From positions 620,001 to 684,000 of the forward strand of contig NZ_CP016615.1 of NCBI RefSeq assembly GCF_013377275.1: a stretch of DNA of 64,000 nucleotides, given 5' to 3'. Below, in pieces: positions 7,751 to 17,996 of this stretch; the first letter of the stretch is position 1; the number at the start of each line of letters is the position of its first letter. The translations under genes and the position numbers were made by a program. The notes beneath the pieces were generated by a model. The model made no database searches, was not told where the DNA came from, and was given only the letters and a program-made list of their open reading frames with translations. This DNA is from Vespertiliibacter pulmonis (lineage in GTDB: Bacteria > Pseudomonadota > Gammaproteobacteria > Enterobacterales > Pasteurellaceae).

Positions 7751-9277
7751 ATGAGTGAATTCGCTCTTAAAACTGGCACGGATTATCTCCGTGCCATTGT
7801 CAGCTCTAAAATCTACGATCTTGCCCAAATTACGCCATTACAACCAATGGAAAAATTATCTGACCGCTTGGGCAATACTATTCTAATCAAACGTGAAGAT
7901 CGGCAACCTGTGCATAGTTTCAAATTACGAGGGGCTTATGCAATGATTTCCAGCCTTTCTTCTGCACAACAACATTCTGGAGTTATTGCCGCTTCTGCGG
8001 GAAATCACGCTCAAGGCGTAGCGCTTTCCGCCAAGCACCTAGGCTTACGTTCGCTCATTGTAATGCCACAAAATACGCCCTCAATTAAAGTTGATGCCGT
8101 GCGTAACTTTGGTGGTGAAGTATTACTTTATGGGGCAAATTTTGATGAAGCAAAAGCAAAAGCCATTGAACTTGCTGACGAGCTAAAAATGACCTTTGTT
8201 CACCCTTTCGATCACCCTCTTGTCATTGCAGGGCAAGGGTCAATCGGCATGGAATTACTACAACAAGCCAACGAACTCAACTATGTGTTTGTCCCTGTTG
8301 GTGGGGGGGGATTAGCAGCGGGAATTGCGGTACTGATTAAACAATTAATGCCTGAAATCAAAATCATTGCCGTTGAATCAAAAGATTCTGCTTGTCTTTA
8401 TCACGCCCTAAAAGCAGGCGAACCGATTGAATTAGATAGAGTTGGGCTATTTGCCGATGGGGTTGCCGTTAAACGTATTGGTGATGAAACATTCCGCCTA
8501 TGTCAACAATATATTGATGATGTAGTACTCGTTGATAATGACGAAGTGTGTGCTGCCCTAAAAGATATCTTTGAGAATGTCCGAGCGATAGCAGAACCTT
8601 CTGGTGCAATTTCGCTTGCTGGCTTAAAAAAATACGTTACACAGCACAATTTACAAGCGCAAAAACTTGCCTGTATTTTGTCTGGGGCAAATATGAATTT
8701 CCACACATTACGTTATGTTTCTGAACGTTGTGAAATTGGCGAAAAACAGGAAGCATTACTGTCAGTAACTATTCCAGAGCAAAAAGGCAGCTTTCTAAAA
8801 TTTTGTGAAATTTTAGGCAATCGTGCGGTAACTGAATTTAACTACCGCCATGCAGACGATCAGCAAGCTCGTATATTTGTTGGGGTACGAGTTAGCGGTG
8901 CCGATGAAAAACAGCAAATTATCAAAGAATTACAACATACGGGTTATAATGTTACCGATTTATCTGATGATGACATTGCCAAAACCCATATTCGTTATAT
9001 GGTTGGGGGCAGACCTCATTCACTCTCGCAAGAAACCTTATACAGTTTTGAATTTCCCGAACAAAAAGGGGCATTGCTTAAATTTTTACAAATATTGAGC
9101 AACTGGGATATTTCGCTCTTCCATTATCGAGCTCATGGAGCAGATTACGGTGATATTTTAGCTGCTTTTGTGGTAAATGATGAACAACAAGAAGCATTTA
9201 AACAGGATCTTAGCCATCTTGGCTATCGTTACCAGAACGTCAGCGACAGCCCTGCATATCAATATTTTTTAAAATAA
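7751..9277 (+). CDS. ilvA: Biosynthetic threonine deaminase
   Basis: 508 residues, full length for the allosteric anabolic enzyme. The fold-type II PLP domain occupies residues 1-320, with the Schiff-base lysine at K58 (HSFKLRGAY) and phosphate loop VPVGGGGLAAG. Two ACT-like regulatory domains follow (from about 335 and 430), each containing an EQKG(S/A)(F/L)LKF motif, giving isoleucine inhibition and valine activation. It converts threonine to 2-oxobutyrate, the committed step to isoleucine. No other ilv gene is adjacent and no leader-peptide attenuator is visible in the 17-bp gap from slyD. Confidence 0.97.
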   Translation: MSEFALKTGTDYLRAIVSSKIYDLAQITPLQPMEKLSDRLGNTILIKREDRQPVHSFKLRGAYAMISSLSSAQQHSGVIAASAGNHAQGVALSAKHLGLRSLIVMPQNTPSIKVDAVRNFGGEVLLYGANFDEAKAKAIELADELKMTFVHPFDHPLVIAGQGSIGMELLQQANELNYVFVPVGGGGLAAGIAVLIKQLMPEIKIIAVESKDSACLYHALKAGEPIELDRVGLFADGVAVKRIGDETFRLCQQYIDDVVLVDNDEVCAALKDIFENVRAIAEPSGAISLAGLKKYVTQHNLQAQKLACILSGANMNFHTLRYVSERCEIGEKQEALLSVTIPEQKGSFLKFCEILGNRAVTEFNYRHADDQQARIFVGVRVSGADEKQQIIKELQHTGYNVTDLSDDDIAKTHIRYMVGGRPHSLSQETLYSFEFPEQKGALLKFLQILSNWDISLFHYRAHGADYGDILAAFVVNDEQQEAFKQDLSHLGYRYQNVSDSPAYQYFLK

Positions 9278-9377
9278 GTCCGAGTTTTCGTTACAAAAAA
9301 TAATGTTAAACTCACCGCTTATCATAAGCTATGGTAAGACTTTTCACACAAATAACATTTATTTAAGAGGCTAAAAA

Positions 9378-10712
9378 ATGGCAGAACGTAAATACTTTGG
9401 CACAGACGGCGTACGAGGTGAAGTTGGAAAATTCCCTATTACCCCTGAATTTGCCTTAAAGCTAGGTTGGGCAGCAGGAAAAATTCTTGCAAATCAAGGG
9501 ACTAAAAAAGTGCTAATTGGGAAAGATACCCGAATCTCTGGTTATATGCTTGAATCTGCTTTAGAAGCAGGTTTAGCTGCTGCTGGACTGTCCGCTGCAT
9601 TTACTGGACCAATGCCAACACCTGCCATTGCTTATTTAACTCGCACATTCCGAGCTGAAGCGGGCATTGTAATTTCTGCTTCACATAATCCCTACTATGA
9701 TAACGGAATCAAGTTTTTTTCATCAAGCGGTGAAAAACTGCCCGATGAGGTGGAACAAGCTATCGAGACCTTACTCGATCAGCCGATGGACTGTGTTAGC
9801 TCATCGGAATTAGGGCGAGCAAGCCGTATCACCGATGCTGCAGGACGTTATATCGAATTTTGTAAAAGCACCTTCCCAGCCAATTCAAGTCTTACTGGGC
9901 TTCGTATTGTAGTTGATTGTGCCAACGGTGCAACCTACCATATTGCCCCCAATGTAATGCGAGAACTCGGCGCAGAAGTAATTGAAATCGGAACACACCC
10001 TGATGGTTTAAATATCAATGAAAAATGCGGTGCAACCGATATCAAAGCATTACAACAAGTTGTTATTGAATCTGAAGCTGATGTGGGATTAGCCTATGAT
10101 GGCGATGGTGATCGCTTAATTATGGTGGATCATTTAGGTAATAAAGTCGATGGCGATCAAATTCTGTTTATTATTGCTCGTGAAGCCTTGCGTGCAGGGA
10201 AATTACAAGGTGGTGTTGTTGGCACACTGATGAGTAATATGAGCCTTGAAATTGCACTAAAAGAACTGGCAATTCCTTTTGTACGAGCTAATGTGGGCGA
10301 TCGTTATGTCCTTGAGCAATTAAAAGAAAAAGGCTGGAAATTAGGTGGCGAAAACTCAGGGCATATTATCGTATTAGATAAAAATACGACAGGCGATGGC
10401 ATTATTGCCTCCCTTGAAGTGCTTAGTGCAATGGTAAATCATAAGCTCAGTTTAAATGAGTTAGTCAAAGCCGTTCCGCTTTTCCCACAAGTATTACTCA
10501 ACGTCCGCTTTAATGGCGGAGCAAACCCACTGGAAAGTGATGAAGTAAAACACGTTGCTACCCAAGTTGAAAAACAATTAGCGGGTAAAGGACGAATTTT
10601 ATTGCGTAAATCTGGCACAGAGCCACTGATCCGAGTGATGGTAGAGTGTGAAGATGGTGAACTTGCCCAACGTTATGCAGAAGAAATTGTCAATGCTGTA
10701 AAACGAAATTAA
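9378..10712 (+). CDS. glmM: Phosphoglucosamine mutase
   Basis: 444 residues. FGTDGVRG at residues 7-14 and the active-site serine loop ISASHNP (phosphoserine S102) identify GlmM. DGDGDR provides the Mg ligands, and [12 protein letters not shown] near the C-terminus binds substrate phosphate. It converts glucosamine-6-phosphate to glucosamine-1-phosphate for UDP-GlcNAc synthesis, feeding peptidoglycan and LPS. In E. coli it follows folP; here folP is about 10 kb away, so that pair is split. The gene ends in a stem made of inverted uptake sequences. Confidence 0.97.
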   Translation: MAERKYFGTDGVRGEVGKFPITPEFALKLGWAAGKILANQGTKKVLIGKDTRISGYMLESALEAGLAAAGLSAAFTGPMPTPAIAYLTRTFRAEAGIVISASHNPYYDNGIKFFSSSGEKLPDEVEQAIETLLDQPMDCVSSSELGRASRITDAAGRYIEFCKSTFPANSSLTGLRIVVDCANGATYHIAPNVMRELGAEVIEIGTHPDGLNINEKCGATDIKALQQVVIESEADVGLAYDGDGDRLIMVDHLGNKVDGDQILFIIAREALRAGKLQGGVVGTLMSNMSLEIALKELAIPFVRANVGDRYVLEQLKEKGWKLGGENSGHIIVLDKNTTGDGIIASLEVLSAMVNHKLSLNELVKAVPLFPQVLLNVRFNGGANPLESDEVKHVATQVEKQLAGKGRILLRKSGTEPLIRVMVECEDGELAQRYAEEIVNAVKRN

Positions 10713-10713
10713 G

Positions 10714-10758
10714 ACAAGCGGTCAGTTAAAAGCAAAATATTGCAAAAACTGACCGCTT
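10714..10758 (+). terminator. Inverted uptake-sequence stem after glmM
   Basis: AAGCGGTCAGTT at 10716-10727 pairs perfectly with AACTGACCGCTT at 10747-10758 (12 bp), loop of 19 nt. The first arm starts a perfect ACAAGCGGT uptake core at 10714. It starts directly after the glmM stop codon; the T-rich tail is modest. Confidence 0.6.
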
Positions 10759-10803
10759 ACTGTTTATACATTACCTACATTGTTTAACTGATAGGAATAA
10801 CTT

Positions 10804-11463
10804 ATGAATCAACTTGAAATGAAAAAACTTGCAGCCCAATCTGCTTTACAATACATTAAACCTGACACGATTGTCGGCATAGGCAGTGGCTCAACTGTAA
10901 ACTGTTTTATTGAAGCATTAGGCGAAATCCGCCATAAAATTAAAGGGGCTGTGGCTGCATCTAAACATTCTGAAGAGTTATTACGTAAACAAGGTATTGA
11001 AGTTTTCAATGCAAATGACGTGTCAAGTTTAGATATTTATATTGATGGTGCAGACGAAATCACCCCCCAAGGCTATATGATAAAAGGGGGAGGCGCTGCT
11101 TTAACCCGTGAGAAAATTGTTAGCTCATTAGCGAAAAAATTTATCTGTATTGTAGATTCTAGCAAACAAGTTAATATATTAGGTTCAACTTTCGCTTTAC
11201 CCGTAGAAGTTATTCCAATGGCTCGTTCTTATGTTGCTCGCCAACTTGTCGCTCTCGGCGGATCACCTGAATACCGTGAAAATGTTATTACCGATAATGG
11301 TAATGTAATTTTAGATGTATATAACTTCAAAATTATGGAACCACTTAAAATGGAACACACTATTAACAATATTGCTGGGGTCGTAACCAATGGTATTTTC
11401 GCCCAACGTTACGCTAATATAACCATTATCGGCACACCTGACGGCGTAAAAATTATTGAATAA
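10804..11463 (+). CDS. rpiA: Ribose-5-phosphate isomerase A
   Basis: 219 residues. [15 protein letters not shown] (phosphate binding), [10 protein letters not shown] (catalytic Asp residues) and [14 protein letters not shown] (catalytic Glu) are the signature blocks of RpiA. The product interconverts ribose-5-phosphate and ribulose-5-phosphate in the non-oxidative pentose phosphate pathway. It is followed 44 bp later by serA, the same gene order as in E. coli and Haemophilus, and the pair is probably one transcription unit ended by the terminator after serA. Confidence 0.97.
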   Translation: MNQLEMKKLAAQSALQYIKPDTIVGIGSGSTVNCFIEALGEIRHKIKGAVAASKHSEELLRKQGIEVFNANDVSSLDIYIDGADEITPQGYMIKGGGAALTREKIVSSLAKKFICIVDSSKQVNILGSTFALPVEVIPMARSYVARQLVALGGSPEYRENVITDNGNVILDVYNFKIMEPLKMEHTINNIAGVVTNGIFAQRYANITIIGTPDGVKIIE

Positions 11464-11507
11464 TATAAAAATATAAACATTCGCAAACACAATTTGGAGA
11501 CTGAACT

Positions 11508-12740
11508 ATGTTAAATAAAGTATCCCTTGATAAGAGCAAAATTAAATTTGTTTTGCTTGAGGGAGTTCACCAAAATGCCCTAAACGCTCTAAAAGCTGCG
11601 GGATATACCAATATTGAATACCATAAAAAAGCCTTAGAAGGTGAAGAATTAAAAGAAGCACTCAAAGATGCCCACTTTATCGGTATTCGCTCTCGTACCG
11701 TTATTACCGAAGAAGTCCTCAACTACGCCCCTAAATTGATTGCCATCGGCTGTTTCTGTATTGGGACAAATCAAGTCAATTTAACGGCAACTAAACAGCG
11801 AGGTATTCCTGTATTTAATGCTCCATTCTCAAATACCCGCTCTGTAGCAGAATTAGTATTAGGTGAGATTTTATTACTAATGCGTAATATTCCGAAAGCG
11901 AATGCAGAAGTACACCGTGGTTTATGGAATAAATCTGCTACTGGCTCTAATGAGGTTCGAGGCAAAAACTTAGGCATTATCGGCTACGGCCATATCGGCT
12001 CACAGCTTAGTATTTTAGCAGAGGCTGTTGGAATGCACGTCTATTTTTATGATGTGGAAAATAAACTCCCACTTGGTAATGCACAACAAGTAGCGAACCT
12101 TGATGATCTATTAGCAATGAGTGATGCCATTTCACTGCACGTTCCCGATAATCCTTCTACCAAAAATCTGCTTAATGCCAACAACCTGCCAAAAATCAAA
12201 CAAGATGCGATTGTTATCAATGCAGCGAGAGGAACTGTTATCGAAATTGATGCGTTAGTTGAAGTATTAAAATCAGGACAACTGCGTGGAGCGGCTATTG
12301 ATGTTTTCCCAAAAGAACCTTCATCAATTAATGACCCTTTTGAATCACCATTAAGAGAGTTTGATAATGTTATTCTAACTCCTCACATTGGAGGTTCAAC
12401 AACAGAGGCCCAAGCCAATATTGGTACAGAAGTTGCTCACAAACTTATCAAATATTCAGATAATGGCTCCACACTTTCTGCGGTAAATTTCCCTGAAGTT
12501 TCATTACCAGAACATAGTGGCACTAAGCGGTTATTACATATTCATATCAACAAACCGGGTATGCTAAATAAGATTAACCAAGTCTTCGTAGATTTGAATG
12601 TCAATATTGCAGCTCAATTTCTACAAACAGACCCTACTATTGGTTATGTTGTGATTGATGTTGAAACAGAAAAAACTGATGAAGCTTTAAAACGCTTAAA
12701 AGAGATAGACGGCACAATTAGAAGCCGTATTTTATATTAA
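11508..12740 (+). CDS. serA: D-3-phosphoglycerate dehydrogenase
   Basis: 410 residues, the same size class as E. coli SerA. The NAD-binding Rossmann motif is GIIGYGHIGSQLS. Catalytic residues lie in NAARGTVIEIDAL (Arg), a Glu in KEP, and TPHIGGSTTEAQ (His). The C-terminal ~75 residues (RLLHIHINKPGMLNKINQVF) form the ACT domain that binds serine for feedback inhibition. It commits 3-phosphoglycerate to serine synthesis. A strong hairpin terminator follows immediately. Confidence 0.97.
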   Translation: MLNKVSLDKSKIKFVLLEGVHQNALNALKAAGYTNIEYHKKALEGEELKEALKDAHFIGIRSRTVITEEVLNYAPKLIAIGCFCIGTNQVNLTATKQRGIPVFNAPFSNTRSVAELVLGEILLLMRNIPKANAEVHRGLWNKSATGSNEVRGKNLGIIGYGHIGSQLSILAEAVGMHVYFYDVENKLPLGNAQQVANLDDLLAMSDAISLHVPDNPSTKNLLNANNLPKIKQDAIVINAARGTVIEIDALVEVLKSGQLRGAAIDVFPKEPSSINDPFESPLREFDNVILTPHIGGSTTEAQANIGTEVAHKLIKYSDNGSTLSAVNFPEVSLPEHSGTKRLLHIHINKPGMLNKINQVFVDLNVNIAAQFLQTDPTIGYVVIDVETEKTDEALKRLKEIDGTIRSRILY

Positions 12741-12742
12741 AG

Positions 12743-12773
12743 AAAAATGGTCGCTAATTGCGACCATTTTTTT
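12743..12773. terminator. Bidirectional terminator after serA
   Basis: AAAAATGGTCGC at 12743-12754 and GCGACCATTTTT at 12760-12771 form a perfect 12-bp stem with a 5-nt loop, flanked by A-rich and T-rich tracts. It serves serA and the convergent gene whose stop codon starts at 12772. Confidence 0.9.
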
Positions 12774-13353
12774 ATTTCACTATAATTTTTTTACCATTCG
12801 TAAAATCAATTTCTTTGGCTTGGAACTGGATAGTAAATTTATTTTTTGGATCTGACAATACTTGTTGTGCAACTTGAGGTAGCTGGCTAAACGGTATTGT
12901 ATAGCTTATCGGTAAAGCAGATCCTGCTTTAAAACCACCACCAAAGGCAATTGGCTCATCTAAAATTAAAATAGGTTGTTGGTTAAATATTAAAATAGTT
13001 GCCCAATGCACCTTTTTCATCGTATTTTTAGATTTATTTTTCAATGAATAATTAAAACTCACTACTTTTTCATTATTCACTTCTTTTGTCTCTACGCCAA
13101 CAAATTTTAGCTCTAAACTGTCTGTAAAACGCTTTAATTCCCGCTCGCCAGTATCCGCTACTGGTACTGCTTTTTTATTAGTATTTGCTTTTGCTGATGA
13201 ATTAACCGCTTTTACTGGTTTCTGTGTAGATTGTTTCTGTGCTTTATGTGTAGACTGTTTCTGTTGCTTATTATGGGTATTTGTTTCTGCAGAGGCAGAC
13301 ATTGCAATTACCGCAGATAATGATAACATTAAAAGTGATTTAAATAATTTCAT
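12772..13353 (-). CDS. Exported protein of unknown function, lysine/glutamine-rich linker
   Basis: 193 residues with a Sec signal peptide (MKLFKSLLMLSLSAVIAMSASA, cleavage after about residue 22). Residues 24-65 are a low-complexity Lys/Gln/Thr/Ser linker with repeated QKQSTHK/QKQSTQK units. The C-terminal ~120 residues look like a compact beta-rich domain (ELKFVGVETKEVNNEKVVSFNYSL, then IPFSQLPQVAQQVL). It has no lipobox. I do not recognise the family. It lies downstream of two coiled-coil lipoprotein genes on the same strand, all reading away from rne, and shares the short-exported-protein character of that cluster. Confidence 0.7.
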   Translation of the reverse strand: MKLFKSLLMLSLSAVIAMSASAETNTHNKQQKQSTHKAQKQSTQKPVKAVNSSAKANTNKKAVPVADTGERELKRFTDSLELKFVGVETKEVNNEKVVSFNYSLKNKSKNTMKKVHWATILIFNQQPILILDEPIAFGGGFKAGSALPISYTIPFSQLPQVAQQVLSDPKNKFTIQFQAKEIDFTNGKKIIVK

Positions 13354-13417
13354 CTTTTCCTCTATTTAATAATGGCTATTAAGCTACTCTATTATGAATA
13401 ATATCATAAAACCTAAT

Positions 13418-14086
13418 TTACTTGGATTCAACTGCAGATTTAACTTCATCAACCTTATTTTCAACAGCTTGAATAGCTTGTTTTGAATCTGATTTTAAAT
13501 CCGATGCAATGACCTGGATAGCCTTGCCGGCATCTTGCATTGTATCTGCAATAATTTCTTTTGCATCTTTTAAAGAGCTACTTAACGAAGTTTTTACATT
13601 TCCTAATGCTTCTGATAATTTACTTTGTTTCTCATTTACAACAGAATTTACGCCTGAAATAACCGCTTGCTGATTTAATTTATCCTCTAACGCTTTACGC
13701 ATTTCTTGCCATTTTTCTTCAGAAATCTTTCGTGCTTCTATTACTTTAGTATCTAACTCACCTTGTATTACCGATACTTTCTCATCAGCTAACTTCTGAA
13801 CTTCAGCAATTTTCATCTCTGATGATTTTTGAATCTCTGCTACCTTATCCGCAAATGATCTTTCCGCCTGAGCGACTTTTTCGTCTGCTAGCTTTTGCAT
13901 TTCAGCAATTTTTTGATTCGCATTTTTAGTTACTTCTTGCAATTTAATCTCTGATGATTTCTGCAATTCTAATAATTGACTCTGTGTTTCTTTTAACTCT
14001 GCCTCAACTTGAGCTTTGCCATTATCGCAAGCTGTTAAACAAACTGCCGAGCCTAATACTAATAAGGCGAACAATGATTTTTTCAC
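13418..14086 (-). CDS. Coiled-coil lipoprotein
   Basis: 222 residues. The signal peptide ends in lipobox LTAC with the lipidated cysteine at C20, followed by Asp-Asn. Asp at +2 is the inner-membrane retention signal of the Lol system in E. coli. The mature chain is almost wholly predicted alpha-helical coiled coil, with repeated (I/V)QKSSE(M/I)K(I/L)(A/Q)EVQKLADEKV segments at roughly 22-33-residue spacing between residues 40 and 110. It resembles the next upstream gene in leader and design and is probably a paralogue. No enzymatic motif is present; a structural or spacer role in the periplasm is an inference. Confidence 0.72.
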   Translation of the reverse strand: MKKSLFALLVLGSAVCLTACDNGKAQVEAELKETQSQLLELQKSSEIKLQEVTKNANQKIAEMQKLADEKVAQAERSFADKVAEIQKSSEMKIAEVQKLADEKVSVIQGELDTKVIEARKISEEKWQEMRKALEDKLNQQAVISGVNSVVNEKQSKLSEALGNVKTSLSSSLKDAKEIIADTMQDAGKAIQVIASDLKSDSKQAIQAVENKVDEVKSAVESK

Positions 14087-14110
14087 GGTTTACTCCTTAG
14101 ATAAGAGGTA

Positions 14111-14135
14111 AAAAAGGCACATAAACTGTGCCTTT
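14111..14135 (-). terminator. Terminator after the repeat lipoprotein
   Basis: AAAGGCACA (14113-14121) and TGTGCCTTT (14127-14135) form a 9-bp stem with a 5-nt loop. Read on the minus strand it runs into six T residues, a good intrinsic terminator for the gene ending at 14146. Confidence 0.8.
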
Positions 14136-14145
14136 CTATTAAAAA

Positions 14146-14781
14146 TTATTTACCTTCAACAGAAGACTTCATTTCGTTTACTTTGCCTTCAACAGCTTTT
14201 TTAGCATCTTCAATTTTAGTTGCCGCCGCATCTTTCATTTCAGCTGCTTTATCTGCTACCGCATTTTTCGCTTCAACTGCTGCTGATTTTGCTTCTTCTA
14301 CTTTCGTTACCGCTGCATTTTTCGTTTCAACTACTGCTGATTTTGCTTCTTCTACTTTTGTAGCCGCTGCATCTTTCATTTCAGTTGCTTTATCTGCTAC
14401 CGCATTTTTCGCTTCAACTGCTGCTGATTTTGCTTCTTCTACTTTTGTAGCCGCCGCATCTTTCATTTCGGTTGCTTTATCTGCTACCGCATTTTTCGCT
14501 TCAACTGCTGCTGATTTTGCTTCTTCTACTTTTGTAGCCGCCGCATCTTTCATTTCAGTTGCTTTATCTGCTACCGCATTAGTTGCCTCAACTGCTGCTG
14601 ATTTTGCTTCTTCTACTTTTGTAGCCGCCGCATCTTTCATTTCGGTTGCTTTATCTGCTACCGCATTAGTTGCTTCAGTTGCTGTTTGTTTTACTTCCGC
14701 AACTTTCTCTTTTGCTTGATCACAAGCAGCTAATGATAATGCTGAACCGAAAACAAATAATGCTGATAATAATTTTTTCAT
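14146..14781 (-). CDS. Tandem-repeat helical lipoprotein
   Basis: 211 residues. Lipobox LAAC gives lipidated C20 followed by Asp-Gln, again predicting inner-membrane retention under the +2 rule. From residue 36 the chain is a tandem array of a 29-residue unit (ATNAVADKATEMKDAAATK, then VEEAKSAAVE): four full units, one shortened 18-residue unit, then a degenerate copy. Ala, Lys and Glu dominate, giving a continuous amphipathic helix similar to LEA-like and YtxH-like proteins. The array can be expected to vary in copy number between strains. No catalytic motif is visible and function is unknown. It reads away from rne and has its own terminator. Confidence 0.75.
   Translation of the reverse strand: MKKLLSALFVFGSALSLAACDQAKEKVAEVKQTATEATNAVADKATEMKDAAATKVEEAKSAAVEATNAVADKATEMKDAAATKVEEAKSAAVEAKNAVADKATEMKDAAATKVEEAKSAAVEAKNAVADKATEMKDAAATKVEEAKSAVVETKNAAVTKVEEAKSAAVEAKNAVADKAAEMKDAAATKIEDAKKAVEGKVNEMKSSVEGK
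14188..14676 (-). repeat. 87-bp tandem repeat array coding for 29-residue units
   Basis: Four nearly identical 87-bp units encode residues 36-151. They are followed by a 54-bp unit (residues 152-169, lacking 11 residues) and a diverged sixth unit. The 33-bp difference removes exactly one 11-residue (three-turn) helical repeat, so helix phase is kept. Confidence 0.88.
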
Positions 14782-14872
14782 AAACTTTCCTTTTAAGAAT
14801 TAAGAGATTAAAAAACGCATAGTTAGAACGAGAATTCAGTAAAAAGTTCACTAAACCCTCGTCTTTTTATGT

Positions 14873-17800
14873 TTAGCTACTACTTGCAACACGGGCTGCA
14901 GAATAAACATGACTTACCGCACTACTATGCCCTGCGAAGCCTTTACCATAAAAATAATATTTAGAATGTTGCCATTCTACTTTAGGTACAGCAACTGTTG
15001 GCTCATCAACAGTTTTAGCCACTGTCATTTCTGAAGTCGTGTGAGCTACACGAGAAAATGTCCCTAGTTTTCCATCAAAAGTATAACTGCTTTGGTACAC
15101 ATTTACTGGTGTATTATCCATTTCATCCATTACAATTTGAGGAGCAATACTTGCAACTGATTTCACACGCTGGCGGCGTTCATGATTTTCTTTCACTAAA
15201 TCACGATCCGTTGCTTGGCTTACTACTGCACCAAAAGGCAATACAGCATTCACTTCTAATTTTTTCTCAGTCTGATCTAAATCAACCGCTTGCTCAGTTA
15301 CAACTTCCGTTTTACGTTGATGATTTTCTTTAACTAAATCACGCTCTGTCTGCTGTGCAACAACACTCCCAAATGGAACTGCAAATTTCGCTTCTGGATT
15401 TGGTTTAGCTTTTACCGTATCGACACTCTCAATATTTTTTACAGGCTGCTGTGGTTTCATTTCTGCCTGTTGTTGTAGCATTTCATCAACAGAGAGGAAA
15501 TTTACTTTTTCTTCTGTTTTCGGCATTTCGCAAACTTTTACCCAGATCTTACCGCTTGCAAGTTCTGGTGAAGCAACTGCAGCAGTTAAAGGCATTGGAG
15601 CTACTTTGATGCCTTCTTTTCGATCACGACGGCGTTGATTACCTACACGCAAATGGCGTGGTAAACGACGTTGACGACCATTTTCACGGCTCTCTACCGT
15701 AGGTTCTTTACTTTCAATAACAGAAGATTGTGTTGCTGCATTTTCTTCCACTTCTACCACCGCTTCGATAGGTGCGGTCATATAAGATGATTTTACTTTC
15801 TCTTGAGTATTATGAACCACAATATCATCTGCTGTAACTTGTACTGTTTCATTTACCACAGATTTTGCTGAAATTTCTTCAATTTGCTGTTCAACACGTA
15901 CTTTTTTACGTAAGTCACGGCGCTGGCGACGTTCCGCCACTTTCGCTACATCACGTTGAGTACGTTCTGTCGCACCTGCAATTTCTTCGATAACTTCCGT
16001 ACGTTTTTTAGGTTCAGATTTCGTTTCTTTAATCTCTTGAACAACTCTATTATTACGCTCTTGACGTGGTTGTTCAGCACGATTAGGACGCTCACGACGT
16101 TGATGGCGACGATCACGAGAATGACGCTTATTGTTGCGTGTTTTTTTCTCTGGTGCTTTCTCTTCTGGAGCAAAAAATCCTTTAATTTTCGCCAATATAC
16201 GGCTAAATAGTGAAGGAGTTTCAGGCTCTGTCGGAACTGGAGCAGATTGTAAATTCAACGCTGAACTTTGCAATACGGACTCTACGGTAATAACAGGTTC
16301 ATTTCGGGTAACTAACACTTCTTCTGAAGGTTGATGATATGTTGCTGAATTTTCTTCACGCTCTTGATAACGTTTTGCTAAATCATAGCTTAATGTTGGC
16401 ACGATTTCAGTTTCACGCAGGCGATAAACACTAAAATGCGGGGTTTGCATAGATTCTGTCGGTACAACAACAACCTGCACATTATGGCGTTTTTCAATAT
16501 CACTAATCGCTCGACGTTTTTCATTAAGTAAATAAGAGGCAATTTCTACTGGCACAATCGTATGAACTTGTGCGCTATTTTCTTTAATGGCTTCTTCCTC
16601 AACCAGACGTAAAATAGAAAGTGCAATTGATTCATTATCTCGGATTTTGCCTGTACCTTGACAACGTGGACAAACGTGGCTTGACGCTTCGCTTAATGAT
16701 GGACTTAAACGTTGTCTTGACATTTCAAGTAAACCAAAACGTGAAATACGTCCAAATTGAATACGTGCACGATCTTGACGTGTTGCTTCACGAATACGAG
16801 TTTCTACTTCACGTTGATGACGTACAGGGGTCATATCAATAAAATCGATAACAATTAACCCACCTAAATCCCGTAAACGTAATTGGCGAGCAATTTCATC
16901 TGCCGCCTCTAAATTGGTATTTAATGCGGTTTCTTCAATATCACCACCACGAGTTGCACGAGCGGAGTTAATATCAATTGCAGTCAATGCTTCTGTTACA
17001 TCAATGACAATCGATCCGCCAGAAGGTAAACGTACTTCACGTTGAAATGCTGATTCAATTTGCGATTCAATTTGATAGTGGCTAAAAAGAGGAACTTCGC
17101 CCTCATATAAACGTACACGACTGATGAAATCAGGACGAACAAGGCGAATATGATTTTTAGCTTTTTCAAAGATTTTCTTATTATCAATCAAAATTTCGCC
17201 AATATCACGGCGTAAATAATCACGAATAGCACGGACTATCACATCGCTTTCTTGATGGATAAGAAATGGTGCAGGGCGAGATTCTGCCGCTTTTTTAATG
17301 GCGTCCCAATGATGTAATAGTACTTTTAAGTCCCACTGCAATTCTTCTTGAGATTTCCCAACACCAGCAGTACGAACAATTAACCCCACATCATCTGGCA
17401 CATCTAAGCTATCCAGTGCTTCTTTTAATTCTAAACGCTCTTCACCTTCAATACGGCGAGAAATGCCTCCTGCCCGAGGGTTATTCGGCATTAACACTAA
17501 ATAACTACCTGCAAGAGAAATAAATGTAGTTAAAGCCGCACCTTTATTGCCTCGTTCTTCTTTACCCACTTGGACAATAACTTCCTGCCCTTCTTTGATG
17601 ATATCTTTGATATTCGGGCGACCTTGAAATACATATCCATCAGGAAAATATTCACGAGAAATTTCTTTTAATGGTAAAAATCCGTGGCGTTCTGCACCAT
17701 AATCGACAAATGCCGCTTCTAAACTTGGCTCTACACGGGTAATTTTTCCTTTGTAAATATTCGCTTTCTTTTGTTCGTGTCCTGGACTTTCAATATCCAA

Positions 17801-17878
17801 ATCGAACAGACGTTGCCCATCGACTAAAGCAACACGCAACTCTTCTTTTTGAGTTGCATTGATTAACATTCTTTTCAT
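14873..17878 (-). CDS. rne: Ribonuclease E
   Basis: 1001 residues from ATG 17878 ([30 protein letters not shown]); an ATG four codons upstream is possible, but this start matches the family. The order is S1 RNA-binding domain, 5'-sensor/RNase H-like region, DNase I-like catalytic domain ([14 protein letters not shown]), and the zinc link [10 protein letters not shown] that joins dimers. The C-terminal ~500 residues are disordered, with Arg-rich RNA-binding blocks ([24 protein letters not shown]). RNase E makes the rate-limiting cut in mRNA decay and processes rRNA and tRNA. The tail contains a duplicated PFG(S/A)VV motif described in the findings. It is preceded by a leader of about 250 nt. 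Confidence 0.97.
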   Translation of the reverse strand: MKRMLINATQKEELRVALVDGQRLFDLDIESPGHEQKKANIYKGKITRVEPSLEAAFVDYGAERHGFLPLKEISREYFPDGYVFQGRPNIKDIIKEGQEVIVQVGKEERGNKGAALTTFISLAGSYLVLMPNNPRAGGISRRIEGEERLELKEALDSLDVPDDVGLIVRTAGVGKSQEELQWDLKVLLHHWDAIKKAAESRPAPFLIHQESDVIVRAIRDYLRRDIGEILIDNKKIFEKAKNHIRLVRPDFISRVRLYEGEVPLFSHYQIESQIESAFQREVRLPSGGSIVIDVTEALTAIDINSARATRGGDIEETALNTNLEAADEIARQLRLRDLGGLIVIDFIDMTPVRHQREVETRIREATRQDRARIQFGRISRFGLLEMSRQRLSPSLSEASSHVCPRCQGTGKIRDNESIALSILRLVEEEAIKENSAQVHTIVPVEIASYLLNEKRRAISDIEKRHNVQVVVVPTESMQTPHFSVYRLRETEIVPTLSYDLAKRYQEREENSATYHQPSEEVLVTRNEPVITVESVLQSSALNLQSAPVPTEPETPSLFSRILAKIKGFFAPEEKAPEKKTRNNKRHSRDRRHQRRERPNRAEQPRQERNNRVVQEIKETKSEPKKRTEVIEEIAGATERTQRDVAKVAERRQRRDLRKKVRVEQQIEEISAKSVVNETVQVTADDIVVHNTQEKVKSSYMTAPIEAVVEVEENAATQSSVIESKEPTVESRENGRQRRLPRHLRVGNQRRRDRKEGIKVAPMPLTAAVASPELASGKIWVKVCEMPKTEEKVNFLSVDEMLQQQAEMKPQQPVKNIESVDTVKAKPNPEAKFAVPFGSVVAQQTERDLVKENHQRKTEVVTEQAVDLDQTEKKLEVNAVLPFGAVVSQATDRDLVKENHERRQRVKSVASIAPQIVMDEMDNTPVNVYQSSYTFDGKLGTFSRVAHTTSEMTVAKTVDEPTVAVPKVEWQHSKYYFYGKGFAGHSSAVSHVYSAARVASSS

Positions 17879-17996
17879 TGTGTTTCTCATTATTGTTGTT
17901 GATTATGTTCACAACCTTCCCTGTTTGCTAAAAATGCAAGCCAATCTCCCGATTGTCTGAAATAAAAGAATCGCCAAATAAGGAACGTCGTGCTTA

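Noticed and set aside
8850-9098. Second-frame open reading frame inside ilvA
   Set aside because: It overlaps the conserved ACT-like regulatory part of ilvA and has no independent support.
14188-14676. CRISPR-like array
   Set aside because: Units are contiguous 87-bp coding repeats without spacers.
14183-14719. Long plus-strand open frame opposite the repeat lipoprotein
   Set aside because: It is the complement of the tandem repeat; Ser/Ala/Phe-rich translation has no domain, start signal or ribosome binding site.
15058-17187. Several short open frames antisense to rne
   Set aside because: Shadows of a strongly biased coding strand with no promoters or homology signs.
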